Below, piece by piece: positions 21,165-35,262 of a stretch of 64,000 nt of DNA. Numbering within the stretch: position 1 is the first letter of the stretch; each line of letters opens with the position of its first letter. The stretch covers positions 248,001 through 312,000 of the forward strand of contig NOWV01000029.1 of assembly GCA_003344405.1 (NCBI GenBank). Reading direction: 5' to 3'. A model generated the notes under the pieces. The model was not told where the DNA came from. It ran no database searches and saw only the letters and a program-made list of their open reading frames with translations. The stretch comes from Trichoplax sp. H2. Lineage: Eukaryota > Placozoa > Uniplacotomia > Trichoplacea. The position numbers and the translations under genes were made by a program.

Positions 21165-23510
21165 AATTGAGCATGTACTTTATTTAAATCGATTAACATC
21201 AACCATCATATATTTACTGTATTCGATCAAGATATTCATTGTTACAAATCTATCTCCTTAAACCGATTTTATGACCTTACTGTGTTACTGTAATGTAAAG
21301 ATAAGCTAATTTTAGAAGCCTTTCCAATAATCGTAGCTACATTCAATTTTATACTGTATACCTCGTCTAGTTTATGCTTTCGCCGTAGCACGCAGTAGTA
21401 TTTCGTTATAATAATAAGACAATTTTAAATTGAGTACTGGAATCAGTACTGTCAAATACTTATCAGCTCCAACTGCGGCCTTTAAAAATGATCATTGCCT
21501 ATTCTCTGTGATATAGTTTATCGCTTTAAGCGATTGCTACAGTGTGTTGCAATCATTTCAAACAAATCTCGGAAATATTCTAGTCGTATCACGACATTAA
21601 GATACTTTCTATGGTATTTAAGAGCTAAGGTTGGGTTTTTGTAGAATTTAATTATGCCTTGATTAGTTTACTGTTGTAATGTACTTATTTCGGTTATTTT
21701 TCCGCCGAACAACATAGCTGTCATCGCAGACTTTACAATTCACCGTAAATCTGTAACAACAAACGGTATACTTATATTTGTATTCTTGCAATACCGAATA
21801 AAATTACCTTCTATGAGATTTTATTATTTTTGCACCGTAGATTATAACTTACTAGGTGTATTATTTAGCGTACTTTGACAGTACATCGGCGTTGCATGAT
21901 TGCTAGATACGGCAATATGTACAACCATTTAGATAGGCATTCCTGTCTAATATACTAGAGTTGAAGAAAATGCCTTGGCTAACTCTAGAACCTGATCGCA
22001 AGTGAAATTTCTACTGGATGTACAGTATATTAGTTATCGTAGAGCAGCGTTATTAGCCTGTAATGTATCAGTAGGTGTATATACTGTAAATATCATTTTA
22101 TGTACAAGATAAACCGTAATGCTAAGTTTAGCATATTAGACTATCAACTCGTATGAGCTCGAGGACATATACCGTATACGTGCTATTTTAGAGTCATGCT
22201 TGCGATGCGCATAGTACTGTACAGTGTACAGTAATGATAATCATCTTTATTTATGGTTTTATTAAATATAAATGAATATGGATTTATAGCCGCATTGATA
22301 AACTAGAAATTTAGATAGTATTGTCGAAATTTGTATGAAAACTAATTCTGAATATCATCATGAACGCTTACTTAATCCAGTCTCAATATTGACTGTACTT
22401 GATTCAACGGAAACGAAAGTATTTAGGATTACTTTCCTTAGCATTAGTTGCGACTACATTTTCCCAATTTCATTATATTATAAAAAATAGATCAGAAATT
22501 CTACTCAAACTGCTCCGATTTCAATTTATTGTACTCGTTTGATGGCTGTACCGTAGTTGCACGAGAAGTTGATAGTTCACGTGTCATACGTTAACCAGGT
22601 TATAAAGAGTAAATATGGACAGTTTGCTTACGGCGGACAACTGTACAGTGTACAAGCGTAGTGTATATTGTACATACAGGCAGTGCTTCGATCAATGTTG
22701 TTCTGGTACTATGAGTAAACTAACCATGACGAAAAAGATAGAGTATTTTATACTGCATGTACCGTCATAATTCTTGCCTTGTCTACTTTGACGATTATGT
22801 TAACTGCATGATGATCAACTGAAAAATGAACTCTTGCTCGCGTTCCGGCATTTCTACGCGTCCAATCTGGTACGACGGCAATGCGGTAGTTGGTGGATAG
22901 CGTATTGAGACGTTGACAAAGTATCGCTTATTTATTATTATCCACTTGACTTTGATCCTTTGAACTAGATTGAAAACGATCAGCTATTGCATGCATTGCC
23001 ATGGAATAACGATCAATTTTAAATATAAAAATTATCCAAAATTCACTTCTGCTGCAGTCATCGCAGCTAGACGAACCCCCCCAGGCCTGCCAATGAGCAC
23101 CACCACGACTCTAACCCTTCCATTGCCGGACGGGACGGGACGGCCAGCCGATTGCATTGTTCCCATGCCCTTGCCGATAACCTTCCTCATCGTAGGCGTC
23201 GCCAGATTACCCTACTGCTACCTCGAGAGTATACTGTATCTGTCTGTCTGTACTGTTATCTGTACAGTACAGAATTGTTTACCGTTGCCTATACCAGATA
23301 GTAGAAAAATGACAAGAGTACTGCTGACGGTACTGCCAAATGCTCAGGAAATAAGCACGCCAAGGATCACCAGCAGCGCTTGGACTAGTCCATAATTAAT
23401 TAATTATAATTCAAAGTGGAGTGGTAGCCGCAGTGGATGGAAGCTTTCCATCAGAAGGAAAGAGTGTAGTGGTAGTTTTACATGGACTAGTAAACTTCCA
23501 ATTGGAATCC
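21165..23510. other. Spacer between CHMP4 and FHOD
   Basis: About 2.3 kb. The left part should hold the CHMP4 3' UTR, with AATAAA near 21798-21803. A 19-bp dyad element lies at 22215-22233. A conspicuous GC-rich patch occurs at about 23050-23220. No recognisable exon of either neighbour is seen. Confidence 0.55.
22215..22233. repeat. 19-bp dyad element, copy 4
   Basis: Identical to the 19-mers at 6196-6214 and 8245-8263, but in a different spacer, 14-16 kb away. A partial copy (ACTGTACAGTGTACA) follows near 22641. Confidence 0.85.
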
Positions 23511-26500
23511 ATGATGGCTATAGTTTGTAAAGTACAATATATTGATGATTTAGATCCATTATCTATCTCTAATTTACCGGAACCGACACGGCCAATCAGT
23601 TTTACTTTTCAAGATGAAATTCCGTTATGTAACCAGCTACCGACGCTATGCAAAATTCTCAAGCCACCCCAGAAGGTGTGTACACAGATAGTCTCGTCTG
23701 CATCATCTAGCGATCTAAGCCACCAGTTGGACGATCAAGAGCTAGTAGAGAGATCGATGATAAACGCTTAATAGAGCTTTATAGCCACTAATAGGTTCGA
23801 AAATAGATATTTGTGCAACCAGACGAATGGAAAGATGGTGTACAATTCTCTAGTATTGCAGCTTTCTATCCTATGCTAATACAGGGATGGATGAAAGTGG
23901 TTGTCAATTCATAGCATACTGCAGAATAACTGCTATAGAAAATGCGGACTAGCTCATTCTATCATCTCTTTCGCCGTCAAGTAGCCCCCATTAAATCGAC
24001 TAAAATCACTTTCCAATACACTAGGATAATTGAACACTCATCACTTATTAAGATGGAGTTTCATCCATCCTCAGTAGGAAATAGTCCTTGTATATAGATG
24101 GCATTTTTTCCCCACTCGAACCAATAATTATATAGCGCCTTCTTCAATCGTAATTCAAGCATAACTATCGTCAATTGATCTATTCACCCTCGATATTCTT
24201 TGCTCTAAATAAAGTTATTTTCATTTCCTATTAATTAGCTTGAAGATGTAGCCTTGCAGTTAAACGTTGGTGGACGCTATTTAGATCTTGAAAGTACCCT
24301 TGCAGAACAATTTGAAGAGTTTGACCTGGAAACGTTCTTTAGCAAGTACTAATATAGATTATTACTTGAATATTGATAAATGGAGATCACATTATTCCCT
24401 TTTTTAATTTATTTGATATTTCCAATTATTACTTTGATGTGAAATATTTACCGTCACTGTTATTCTTTACCATGAAAGAATCAAAATAGTGTACTCGCAT
24501 CATCATCAATTAAGGAACATTACCCGCTTTACGATAAACAATGAAGATGATCTCTACCATATCGAGCAAATCGATCACTAATAACATCAATCGATTTAGT
24601 TTACCTCAGTCTTTTTATATTTATTCATGAATTATTTTACTGACTAGAAAATAGGTGATAATTTTTTCGTCCATTGCTCGCATTACTTTTTCATGTTCAT
24701 AGAATGATTATGATAGAATTCATACATGATTGAAATGTCCTTTATAGGACGCCGCATCTATTCACGACGTTGTTTGGTCATGCACTTATTAGTTTACACT
24801 TTGGGCATCGATAGAATTATTATCGTTATGATAATATTATTATTATACTTGGAATTCTCATAATTTTGGCAATAGTAGATTTATTATTTTCCAATTCATC
24901 TTTTTCATCCGCTTAGTCGTCGTAATGCAATTATTGTCAGGACTCAACTGCCCGTGCGAGTTGACAAAATTACCGGTAAGTGAAATAATTGATTGATTTT
25001 GAAAAATTATCTTGTTTTTTCCCCATGGCGATCCTAATTGAAAATATCTCTTAACTACGTTACATCTTTTACGTATGATCGGTGTTTTCTAAGGCGATCT
25101 TAATAGGAAATACAGTATCTCCGAACTACAGTACTGGACATACTTGCGTATGATTAGTCTTTTGGTCTTTATATTAGTCAACAGTGTAGTAGTTAAGTTC
25201 GTTCCATAGTAAAATAGTTTTTAACCTCAAGAAAGACAATTGCTTAATACTATTAAAACTGGTTGGGGTTTCATCATCAGCAACAATATCTAGAAAATTA
25301 TAGTATTATTATAATACTGTCCGGAAATAATTAAAAGAGAGTGAAAAAAATCATTTCTGTATCAATGGATAAACCACTCCGTATCTGCATGGTACACTTA
25401 TACCATCATTTCAATGTAGAATATAATTGTAAGCAACGGCATTTTGCTGATCAAGACACCAAGTGTGTCTAGACATTATGCTCTACTGTAGTAGTGCAGT
25501 AAATCGTTGGTGTCAGTGTGAACATTTCTATCGGCCGAAATCGAACATAAGCCTACGTATAATATCGTCATGAAACAGTCCTAGCATGATCACAAATTGA
25601 TGAGAGATACAATGCTCCAATCATTATACAATCAACTTAATATAGTATAACAAAATCAAAGGAGGGGCTATTATTAATTATATTGAGGATAAAACGTATT
25701 TTAATTTTACCTCTAATCCATATGAGGTACGCGCAAAACAATACTAATCAAAAAATCAATCAATATTGTAGGTCCGGCCCATTTAATCCATTGATTTCAT
25801 CCAATTATTTCACTCATTAGACTGGAGCACTGTACTATATCATTCTCCAACTTTTATATATAATATAAAAATTGAAAATGGCTCCCATGCAGTTCGTATT
25901 CTTGATTTATTCAACCCATTCATTGCTTTCTACAACGACATCCACTATCAATATACTGTAAAGTAAACTGTAGTACGAGTATACTTTCGCACGCAGAAGC
26001 TTGTTCATTTTACTATCATACGTTTCATGAGGGTCTATAGTAGATATTCCAAGCGAATGTTAGCACGTTTTACACTGTTCTGGTATTTAGATTTTCACCT
26101 ACATTACAGTATAAGGATAAAAATTAATTGAACACTTCACTTGAATGTGAAAACTCTCGTTCAAATACATTCTATACGCCAACATTTAACCTTAAGCGTG
26201 ATTGCCTTATCAACTCGTAAAATGCTTATGATTGTATCAAATAGCATTATTACCAATATTGAAAGTTCTATTCAACCAACCAAGAATAGATACAATTTGC
26301 AATTGTAAAATTGTTGACAATCAATGACTCTTTGTTGCTTTAAGATAATTCATATTCTTAGTAGAAATACGAATTTCCATGTTAGATAGTAAGCTTTCTA
26401 CTACCCAATTGTAACTTTCTTCAAAAATGTTGTTGTCTACTACAATTGAAATCCTAGTTATAATATAGTATTTGAAATTAATTCTTCAAAAACACTAGTA

Positions 26501-29500
26501 GCACTGTAGGATTACAAATGTACATCGATTTTTCATAAACGAAGACCATAGGCCAAGATTAGTTTGATAGGTAAAGTTAATATCGACGTCTTCATTTTTT
26601 CGAATGTGGACGTAACCGGAGAGTAGATAGCAACCATTAGCTAAATTTATATGCAATCTATTCTATAAGCACTATAACATCATCATATTACTTAATTTAG
26701 CTTAAATTTTTACACTATCAACTCTGATCGAAGGAGAATCGATGTTATTAGTAATCCACTTATCACAAGGGTTAATAACAGACAATCATAAAATAGCTTA
26801 CGGCATACTCTGAACGCATCTCTTACAATAACCACTATTTAGTAGAGGTCGTTTAACACAAGAAATCTTTTAGAAAATAACAAAAGCTTATGAAATTTTA
26901 ATCAACATTGGATTTCTTCGTTTGTATTCCAGTAATCCGCTACGGCTATTCACTAATTAATCTCTAATTTGTTACAGTAAATGTAAACAGAAAATCCCTT
27001 ATTTAGCATGCATTTTCGATCTTCTAGAAAGCTCACTGCACAATATTCGTTATGTAATATTTGTAGAACAAAATATGTATATGCACGATACATTTACGTA
27101 TCCGAATGCATGTCAATATATCAAAATTATCATTTTTCTATATCAAATACAGTAAAAAATGCAATCTTTCAATTGAACGAGTCCTTTGGATTTTCTACAA
27201 GCGCTGTTCCTCAAATGGGATTAGCAAAATTAGTAAATTATTAAATGATGGCAATCAAAATCCTATAACACGACTAAATAACATTACGTGGACAAAATTG
27301 AGCCTAACTATCATCGCATCATTTACCGGCAATCAGATTTATAGTACGAGTAAACCTTAACTACATAAATCATTGTAAATTAGGACAATATTTCTTAAAG
27401 TATACTATTTAAGTATCAAGCCTAAATATCTAAACGATATTAAATAAAGTGAATACTAGTTACTTTTAACGCAATTTAAAGTAAATAATCACGCAATTTT
27501 TTTAATTAAAGCCAAAAATATTTAGATACGATTTAAAGAAAAATATTATATTAAGTAATTATTGAATCATTTCTTCATAACTAGAAACGATTTTTAAATC
27601 GACTGGTAGGGAATTACGCAGAATATTATTCTCTTTGCGACAAATATTTGAGGTACTTCATAATTAAAATGTCATATTCGTAAAATAAATGTTTAACTAA
27701 TACTACAACAAAATATTTGTTGAAACAGTTATGAGAATCGGCAGGCAAAAATTATACTAGATTAGATTTATTTTGTTATTATACATGCGACATGTATATG
27801 TATACGTATAAATTAGGATCTAGTGAACAGGATTACAGTAATGAACCCTAGGAAGAGAATTACTGCTAAAAGCATAACAAGTTAACTTTATCTTCATATA
27901 ATTCGGTTATGGTCACAGGAAGATAAAGATTTAGTCGACGAATTTGTTAATGCTGATGGACTAAGCTGTCTAGTAACTGTTGGAACAGATGCTGATCAGA
28001 ATTATCAGAGCTATATATTAAGAGGTAATATTAAGATAATAAGTTAGCAATTTCTCCACTAATAGCAATATTACTATACCACCTGTAATATAAAGAACAA
28101 TAGCATTCTAATCACGATATAATTGTATTAGCCAGCAGTAAATTGATAGTTATCGTTTAAAACATGCCTCTTCTAACAATAATCAATTAGCTGTATTGTG
28201 CTACCAAATTTTTAACTGTGTCTTTACCATAGCAATAAGTCAAATCATGCTATATGTTGACGGAATGAATGGATTAATTGAATCTCCTGAGACCATTACT
28301 TGGATTTATTCACTTACTGCGTCGAAGGTATCTTTTTGAATTTATAAATTGAAAGGGAAAATAATTTTAATTTATTCGGATATCTCAATCAGCAATTTAT
28401 TATTAATACTGCCTATCACAATATTGTAGCTGTAAAGACGTTTATGACTCTTTTATTTGGATCTGTATGCTTTTAATATTCTAAGAAACTAATGAAATCT
28501 ATTTTACCTCTACAGTATTTTATGGTAGCCAAGACCGCATTAAAGCTGTTGATAATTTTTCTTGAATATGCCGAAACAAACGGAGCAATCTTAAGAAATG
28601 CAGCCATTGATGTCGATGAAGACGACGGTATCAGCAGATATTTATGACCGCAGCGATTTAGACTGCTACCTAATAATAATATCGATAATGATTAATTATC
28701 AACATATTACCAATATAATTATTGAAATTTACAATGCAGGGGAAAAACCTTTCGCTAAACTGATGGACATACTACGAGAAAAAACTGGAACAGGCGATCC
28801 CACCTTGCCTACCTTAGCACTAACACTAATTAATAAAGTAATAATTACCAATTAATACGTGAATCATATATATATCTGCTATAATCTCCATATTTTAATT
28901 TATTTTGCAGATATGTGCAGCAGCCGTTGATCAGGATACCTATTATGATATTACTGATGAGCTTGAAGAGCAAGGAATTGAATCTGCTATGAAGGTGATA
29001 TTTTACGTCTATGAATATTATAATCAAAATAATTTAGTTTGCATGCCAATTAAATGATATTATAAACATATACTATCGGTTTACCTAAAGTTTCCCTAGC
29101 AAAATTGTAAAAAGTACAATATATCATGACTTTTACCCACTATACCTTATATTAAACAGAAATTACAAAACAAGCCTAAAGTTCCTGCAGATCTCCAAGA
29201 TCAGATACTAGTGTATGAGGTAATCAGAGAACATCATTTTGTTTATAGAACTTCTGTTTATTTAGCAAGTAAGGCTATATTGCTATAGGTATAGTAATCA
29301 ATGCTAACACGTTACTATCCTTATGCTGCACTAGACGACGCTTAAAATTGAAGATGGCGAGGATATTTCAGAAGAAATTATGGCAAAGTAAGGAACAATA
29401 ATATTAAGGCCAGAGGAGAACTTGTATTTCTTCTTCAAGATATATTTCAGTCCTTTACTGTACTTTGCCACATTGAACACTTTAAATTTCTCGGCACTAA

Positions 29501-32500
29501 TTAATACATGTATCATTTTATGATTACTGATTATAAGAGTATATTATTGCTTCTTATGGATTATAAAAGTAAGTTAATTAATATCACAAATAATACTTAA
29601 AAGTATTTATTATCTAATTTATCAGATTGTCCAACTATGGAGTGAGAAAACGAATGGATGCTTGTAAGATGATTGTGACATACGTATTTGTTGTTAAATA
29701 AAAATTTAGCTTATAATCCTTTATAATTTATAGTGTTAGCTGAAGTACGATATGCCATATTATGCAATTTGTCCCTTAGATTATAATTTAGTAAATCATC
29801 ATGTAGTAATCACAAGAATGAGCTAACTTTTCGACTTTATTAGCTCCTGCTAGAGGTAGATCTCAATCTGAAGACGTTGGTAAACGTCGACTTTCTGGAA
29901 ACTCTATTCCCGAGTTAACCGAAGAACAACAACCTGAACTTAAATATCACGGGCCAAAGTATGTACTACATTATAAAATAATACAGTATAAACACATAGT
30001 AAAGCATTCAATATCTTCGAAATAATCAATCATACTTCTCATAAAGTGTATGTAAATATAAAAAGATTTCGTTATATTTATGATTGCAATATGATTAAGA
30101 CAAAATTACTTTTCATACTTAATAGAATGAACGATAACATTTATTTGGCAAATAAAAAGAGACCAATCCATCATTCTCGATCTCCTGCAAGAAAGATGTC
30201 TCCTAGTATAATCGATTCCAAACTTGGTTCAAATGAAAATAGACGACCATCAATTGATTCTGTTGTTGCTTCAGAGAATCGTTACTCAGCTATCTCTGAT
30301 AGTTCTAAGCAAATTTTACAGAAATCGTCCGACGTACTACGATCTAGATCAAGTTCATCTGATTCTACTGCTAGCAGTAGTAGTAGCTACAGTTCCCAAG
30401 GCCCTCTAAATAGACCTGAAATTACAAGTAGTGGTACTGAACGTAAAAGAAAAGGGATTAAGATTGATACTAGTAAGAACATAAAGTTGACACCTTCAGT
30501 ACCAAAGAGGGATTCAAGTCGAAGTAAGTAACTCTATTTTTCAAGCTTTACAAAAAATCTGAAATAAATAATTTTATATTATATATAATCAAGGCTATTA
30601 TAGGATAAAAACCTAAATTTAAAGTATGTTTGCGATAGGTGCAGTTCACAAACCTGTACAAGATATTCATCAAAGCAGTCAAGAAATACCAAGTCATCCA
30701 CGTGTTGATAATACCACTCCTAGCAGAAATCTTAATTTAAATATTGAAAAACGCGATCTTATACCTGCTGGACGTTTCACCCGTAAAGGTATAAGCAATA
30801 GACCTGTACTTTTACGAAGTGCCCATCCCGATTATAACGCAATCAACGAAGGCACTATCAATAGGGACGATAATATTGAAAATGCGAACGAACAAGAAAC
30901 ACAACCAACAATTACGAATTCCTCGGTTTCATATACTGGTTCAAGTACAGTTTCAGAAAAAGTAATAACTAGAGTATCAAGCGCAGAGACAATAACAGAA
31001 AAAGTAATAACTAGAAAATCAAGTGTAGATACAGTACCAGAAAAAGAAACAGCAAGAAAGTCATCTGTAGCATTAATTCGCCACAGTCCATCGTTAAGTA
31101 CTGAAGACCAGAAGCGATTGCAAGATCTACCACAGGTTACAAGCTATGAAAACGATGAAGATCATGACTTGAATAAAGGTAGTATAACAACAACAAACCA
31201 TAATGATATTGGTAGAGGCGTAGATATCGATTTAGATGACCAGAAGATATCAAAGATGAACGAAGAACAAAATAATATAATAGAAAATGAAACATATAAT
31301 ACGAACGAATCAAACCAAAAGCAGGAAATTGATCGAAAGCCTGAAGGTGATCAGGAAAAATACCGTAGGAAGAAACCAAAGCAAAATATGAGACAAATGA
31401 GAAAGACACGCTATATGACATTATCTGGCTTCCGTGATGAGGATGGACAGCCGGCTAAGCAAGGCATAGACAATAAAGCTTGGCTTATGAATATGCTGTA
31501 TTCACAAGGTACACCTGGTGTTTCTACAAATAGAGACAACATAATTTCGGGCAATCAAGAAGAAGACTTAGCACTTACCTCTGTTCAAATGACTGCTGAT
31601 AAATTTGAATTCGGAAGTGAAAAAGCACCTGAGATAAAAATTTCTTCCCTTGACGAAGATTCGACATCGAACAAGCTTAGTAAAATTAAATCATCGCTAG
31701 GGCTGGGATCTATTGATGTTAATGTAACACCAGGACCAGTAGCAACGACGGAAGAGAACGAGTCCTCTGAAATATTAGATGACGAACTGCCATTTGAAAG
31801 AATGGATATCTTACCAGAGAGGCCATTAGTAATTGGAGATTTAAATTTTACTGACTTAACTGATGAAGATGATGTAGATAATTTAATTGCAAGTGTTATT
31901 ATATCACCTACTACTGTAACACCATTAGCAGGTGGCATTCCTCCACCGCCACCTCCAATGCCACTAGGTGGGCCAGGTGCACCTCCTCCACCCCCACCAC
32001 CTCCACCGCCAGGAGCACCTCCACCACCACCACCGCCAGGTCCTTCTGGATCTCATGGTACTTTATTATTATCACCAGATAAATCAAAAACGAAACTGAT
32101 ACGATTACACTGGGAAGAAATTAGACCTATCTCGACTAATATCGATGCAACAATTTGGAAATCGTTATCTACAATTAATATCGATAAAGAAGAATTGGGA
32201 CGTCTTTTCGAAGCGAAAGCTAGAAGCCCAATAAATAAAGTAAACTACGGATCTTATTGTAAACTTTGTCATTATTATAGAAAAATTAAAAGCAATTTAG
32301 AAATAATGTTGATTACAAGGATTTACATCCTAATTTACATTAATTTCCTTTTACTTCCTTGCCACAGCCAAGTGACTCGATTCAAAAAAAAGAAAACATT
32401 ATTGTATTAGATAGCAAAAGATCTAATGGTATTAATATTGCACTTGTAAAATTGCCACCTGTCAATACCATCAAATCTGCTATTTTAAAAATGGACAATG

Positions 32501-35262
32501 AATGCATAAATAGGGAAGGAATTGAGGTGGGTTCAAGGCTAATGATTTTAAGATAAAGATATACTTGCTGAATACCAATTACAAAATTGGTACATGCTAT
32601 CTATTAAGATTAAAATGACATTGTTAACTTTTGTAATATAACAGTAAAAATCGATTATTTTTTTAGCGATTACTGAGCTTAATTCCTACAACTGAAGAAA
32701 TTTCTAAAATTGCTGAAGCAGTGGTAGAAAATCCTGGTATACCTCTAGCTACAGCTGAAGCTTTTCTACAAACTATATCAACAATTCCGGAGCTGGAAGC
32801 TCGATTAAGACTATGGGCTTTTAAGATTGATTACGGTATCATCGAAAAGGTAGGTCATTTGTAGCTTGTAGATCAAATACTTTATCATTAGTCGATCATG
32901 ATTTAGCCTTTATTCCGATGTTAAAATATTATAGCTACCCTACTATTCCATCTAGTCAATTATTAGCACTAAATATTAAAATCATCATTCCTAAGTTTCG
33001 AAATTTCTGCTTTAAGGTGCCATTTATATATTTTTAATATCCTGAGAGAAGTACTTATACGCGTATACGTAGTATTACATGAAAATAAAATACACATTGG
33101 ATAAATTGCAATCTTATTTAAATACGATATATACAAATCATTTATACGTAAAATATGTAATGTGCCTATACCAATTATGAATAACTCTTTTTAGAGAATA
33201 ATTTCTATATATTTAGCCGTGGATTATGGTTTGACTGTGTTCAATTTTTTAATTAATCAATTATAGGGAGCTGCTGAAGCACTCATGGACTTGAAGCAAG
33301 GTCTTAAGCAGTTGCAAGAATCTGAAACATTTAAATATACTTTATCTACAATTCTGACTGTTGGCAATACCTTAAATGGGAAAAATGTAAGTATAAAAAA
33401 CGATACTAAATATTTTATTTCTTTTATGGCTATTTCTAAGTATGACACGAACTATGTCATTTCGTGCATGTTTTAGGCTGCAGGCTTTAGCCTGAATTAT
33501 CTGACTAAGATACCAGAAATCAAAGATACTACAACTAACAAACAGTCACTTTTAACGCACGTGGCAAAAATTGTCATGAGTCAATATCCTGACAGTTCAG
33601 ATTTATACAGTGATTTTGGTGCCTTACACCGATCTGCTAAGGTATCATGTTACGTGTCGCTTAGTAACGTAGAGATGTGAAATTGCATCTTAAGCGTTAA
33701 TTAATGTGCCTTTTTCTTAGACGTAAATTTAACAATCCAACAATAAAAATTATAATAGCTTACATCGCGATTTTGAAGCGATCATATCATTGCCATAAGT
33801 TTATCTTGTGTGTCTCAAATTATCTATTTTATACGTGTAGGTGGATTTCGAAGAACTCGAAATTGGCTTAGTTCAATTAGAGAAAGACTGCAAGGCGGCT
33901 TGGATTTATTTACGAGCTATAGTCAAACATGACTCAAAATCATCAATAAAACCTATGTTAGATTTAGTAGAACCTTTAAAGTTTATAAGAAATACAATAA
34001 TATATACTAGATTCAACAATAGGAACTAAGCTAAAGCAAAATATCCCTTCTTTACTTCTAATTTAATAATGGTACAACAATTCTGATAACTGATTTCGAT
34101 CTTCTTACCTCTAGCATGACAGAATTTCTTACCGATGTTGGCGAACGATTACTTGTTCTTAAAGTTGTTTATACAAGGATATTAAATCGGTAATATAATT
34201 TATAACGAATTATTTGAAGCAATAGCGATATGTGAATGCTTATCTAATTTTACGTAAAGTTAAAGATAGTGAAATTGGAATCCAATGTGATGAATTATCA
34301 TTTATTCAGAGCTAATATGTATATCAATTACCCTTAGATTCAATAATCTGTTGCTTTTTTATGGATTTACGAAAAGCATCGTTAAGGATATGAGGGTAAA
34401 TATGAACAAATCCTTTTCAAATTTAAATCTATCGCGAAAATGATCATAACGGATGTTCGCTAGAACTTAGTATTTTCCATTTTTTATTTCCCTTCTAGAT
34501 CAACGACTTCTTGAAAATTGTAACCGAGTTTTCCTTAGAATATAAAACTGTTAAAGGAAAGTTACTAGACCAAGCACGAAAGAAAGAAGTCCAACGTAAA
34601 CGTAGCGAAACTAGAGGAAGATTAATTACAGACGTAAGTATCATACAGACACTAGAAACGAATTGTACCAAATATAATGAGAAGGTTTTTATTAAAATCT
34701 TCTCGGTTCCAATATTAGATTGTATTAATACATTAATGATCCGTAATTTCCATCAATAGGACAATAAAATAAGACCCACATCAAAGGAAGCTCTTAACGT
34801 AAGTGCTCTTGAAAATGTACTTGGTAAGGGCAATGTATCGGAAGGCGGTCTAGGCCGTAGGCGCAGAAAAGATTTAGCAACGAATCAAGTAAGAGATAGT
34901 AGCCTATCACGCGATAGTGCCGATGATGCAGTACTAGATGAAATTGTCAAGACAGCATCTAAACAAAATCCTAGAAGTGGAAGAGGACCACGTAAAAAAA
35001 CCGCTCATAAGGATCGTAAATCAAGTAAGCGTAGTTGCAAGTATTCGTATTTTTGACATCTAAAAAAAGTAGAGAGAATTACTACAATATAAACTAGTGC
35101 ATTATTACTTTACATAAAGTTATAAACAATTTATGCCAATACGTTTGTATTTTATGTTTATTTACAATTTATTAAAATCTAGTGCGAAGAACTATCAAAG
35201 GTGGTATAGATAACGAAGATCTTATAACTGCTGCCCTACTGAAGCAACAACAAAATGCCTAA
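23511..35262 (+). CDS. FHOD: FHOD-type formin (actin nucleator)
   Basis: Twenty-five exons: 23511-23675, 24239-24345, 24917-24975, 27585-27652, 27919-28024, 28233-28327, 28516-28627, 28740-28837, 28911-28994, 29160-29219, 29335-29387, 29626-29663, 29844-29958, 30126-30523, 30639-32239, 32368-32526, 32667-32849, 33267-33386, 33477-33641, 33841-33956, 34115-34189, 34338-34395, 34499-34633, 34760-35024, 35183-35262. All phases close, 1504 aa. The N-terminal GTPase-binding-like and FH3 domains show [51 protein letters not shown] and [13 protein letters not shown] Ser/Thr-rich linker follows. FH1 is at residues about 952-990 (runs of Pro); FH2 at about 1002-1390 includes [24 protein letters not shown] and a tail near RKRSETRGR. 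The C-terminus MRRTIKGG resembles the FHOD autoinhibitory DAD, whose Ser/Thr are ROCK targets in mammals. Role: actin bundling and elongation in stress fibres or sarcomeres. Confidence 0.95.

Noticed and set aside
22970-23395. Open frame of about 140 codons upstream of FHOD
   Set aside because: Composition is that of a chance frame through a GC-rich patch followed by palindromic ACTGTACAGT-type DNA; no family resemblance and no splice context.
23421-23510. N-terminal extension of FHOD exon 1
   Set aside because: The extended frame begins at GTG, not ATG. The first in-frame ATG is 23511, directly before the conserved VQYIDDLDP segment.
31137-31938. Antisense open frames within FHOD exon 15
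   Set aside because: They are shadows of the Glu/Asp/Ser-rich and Pro-rich coding strand.
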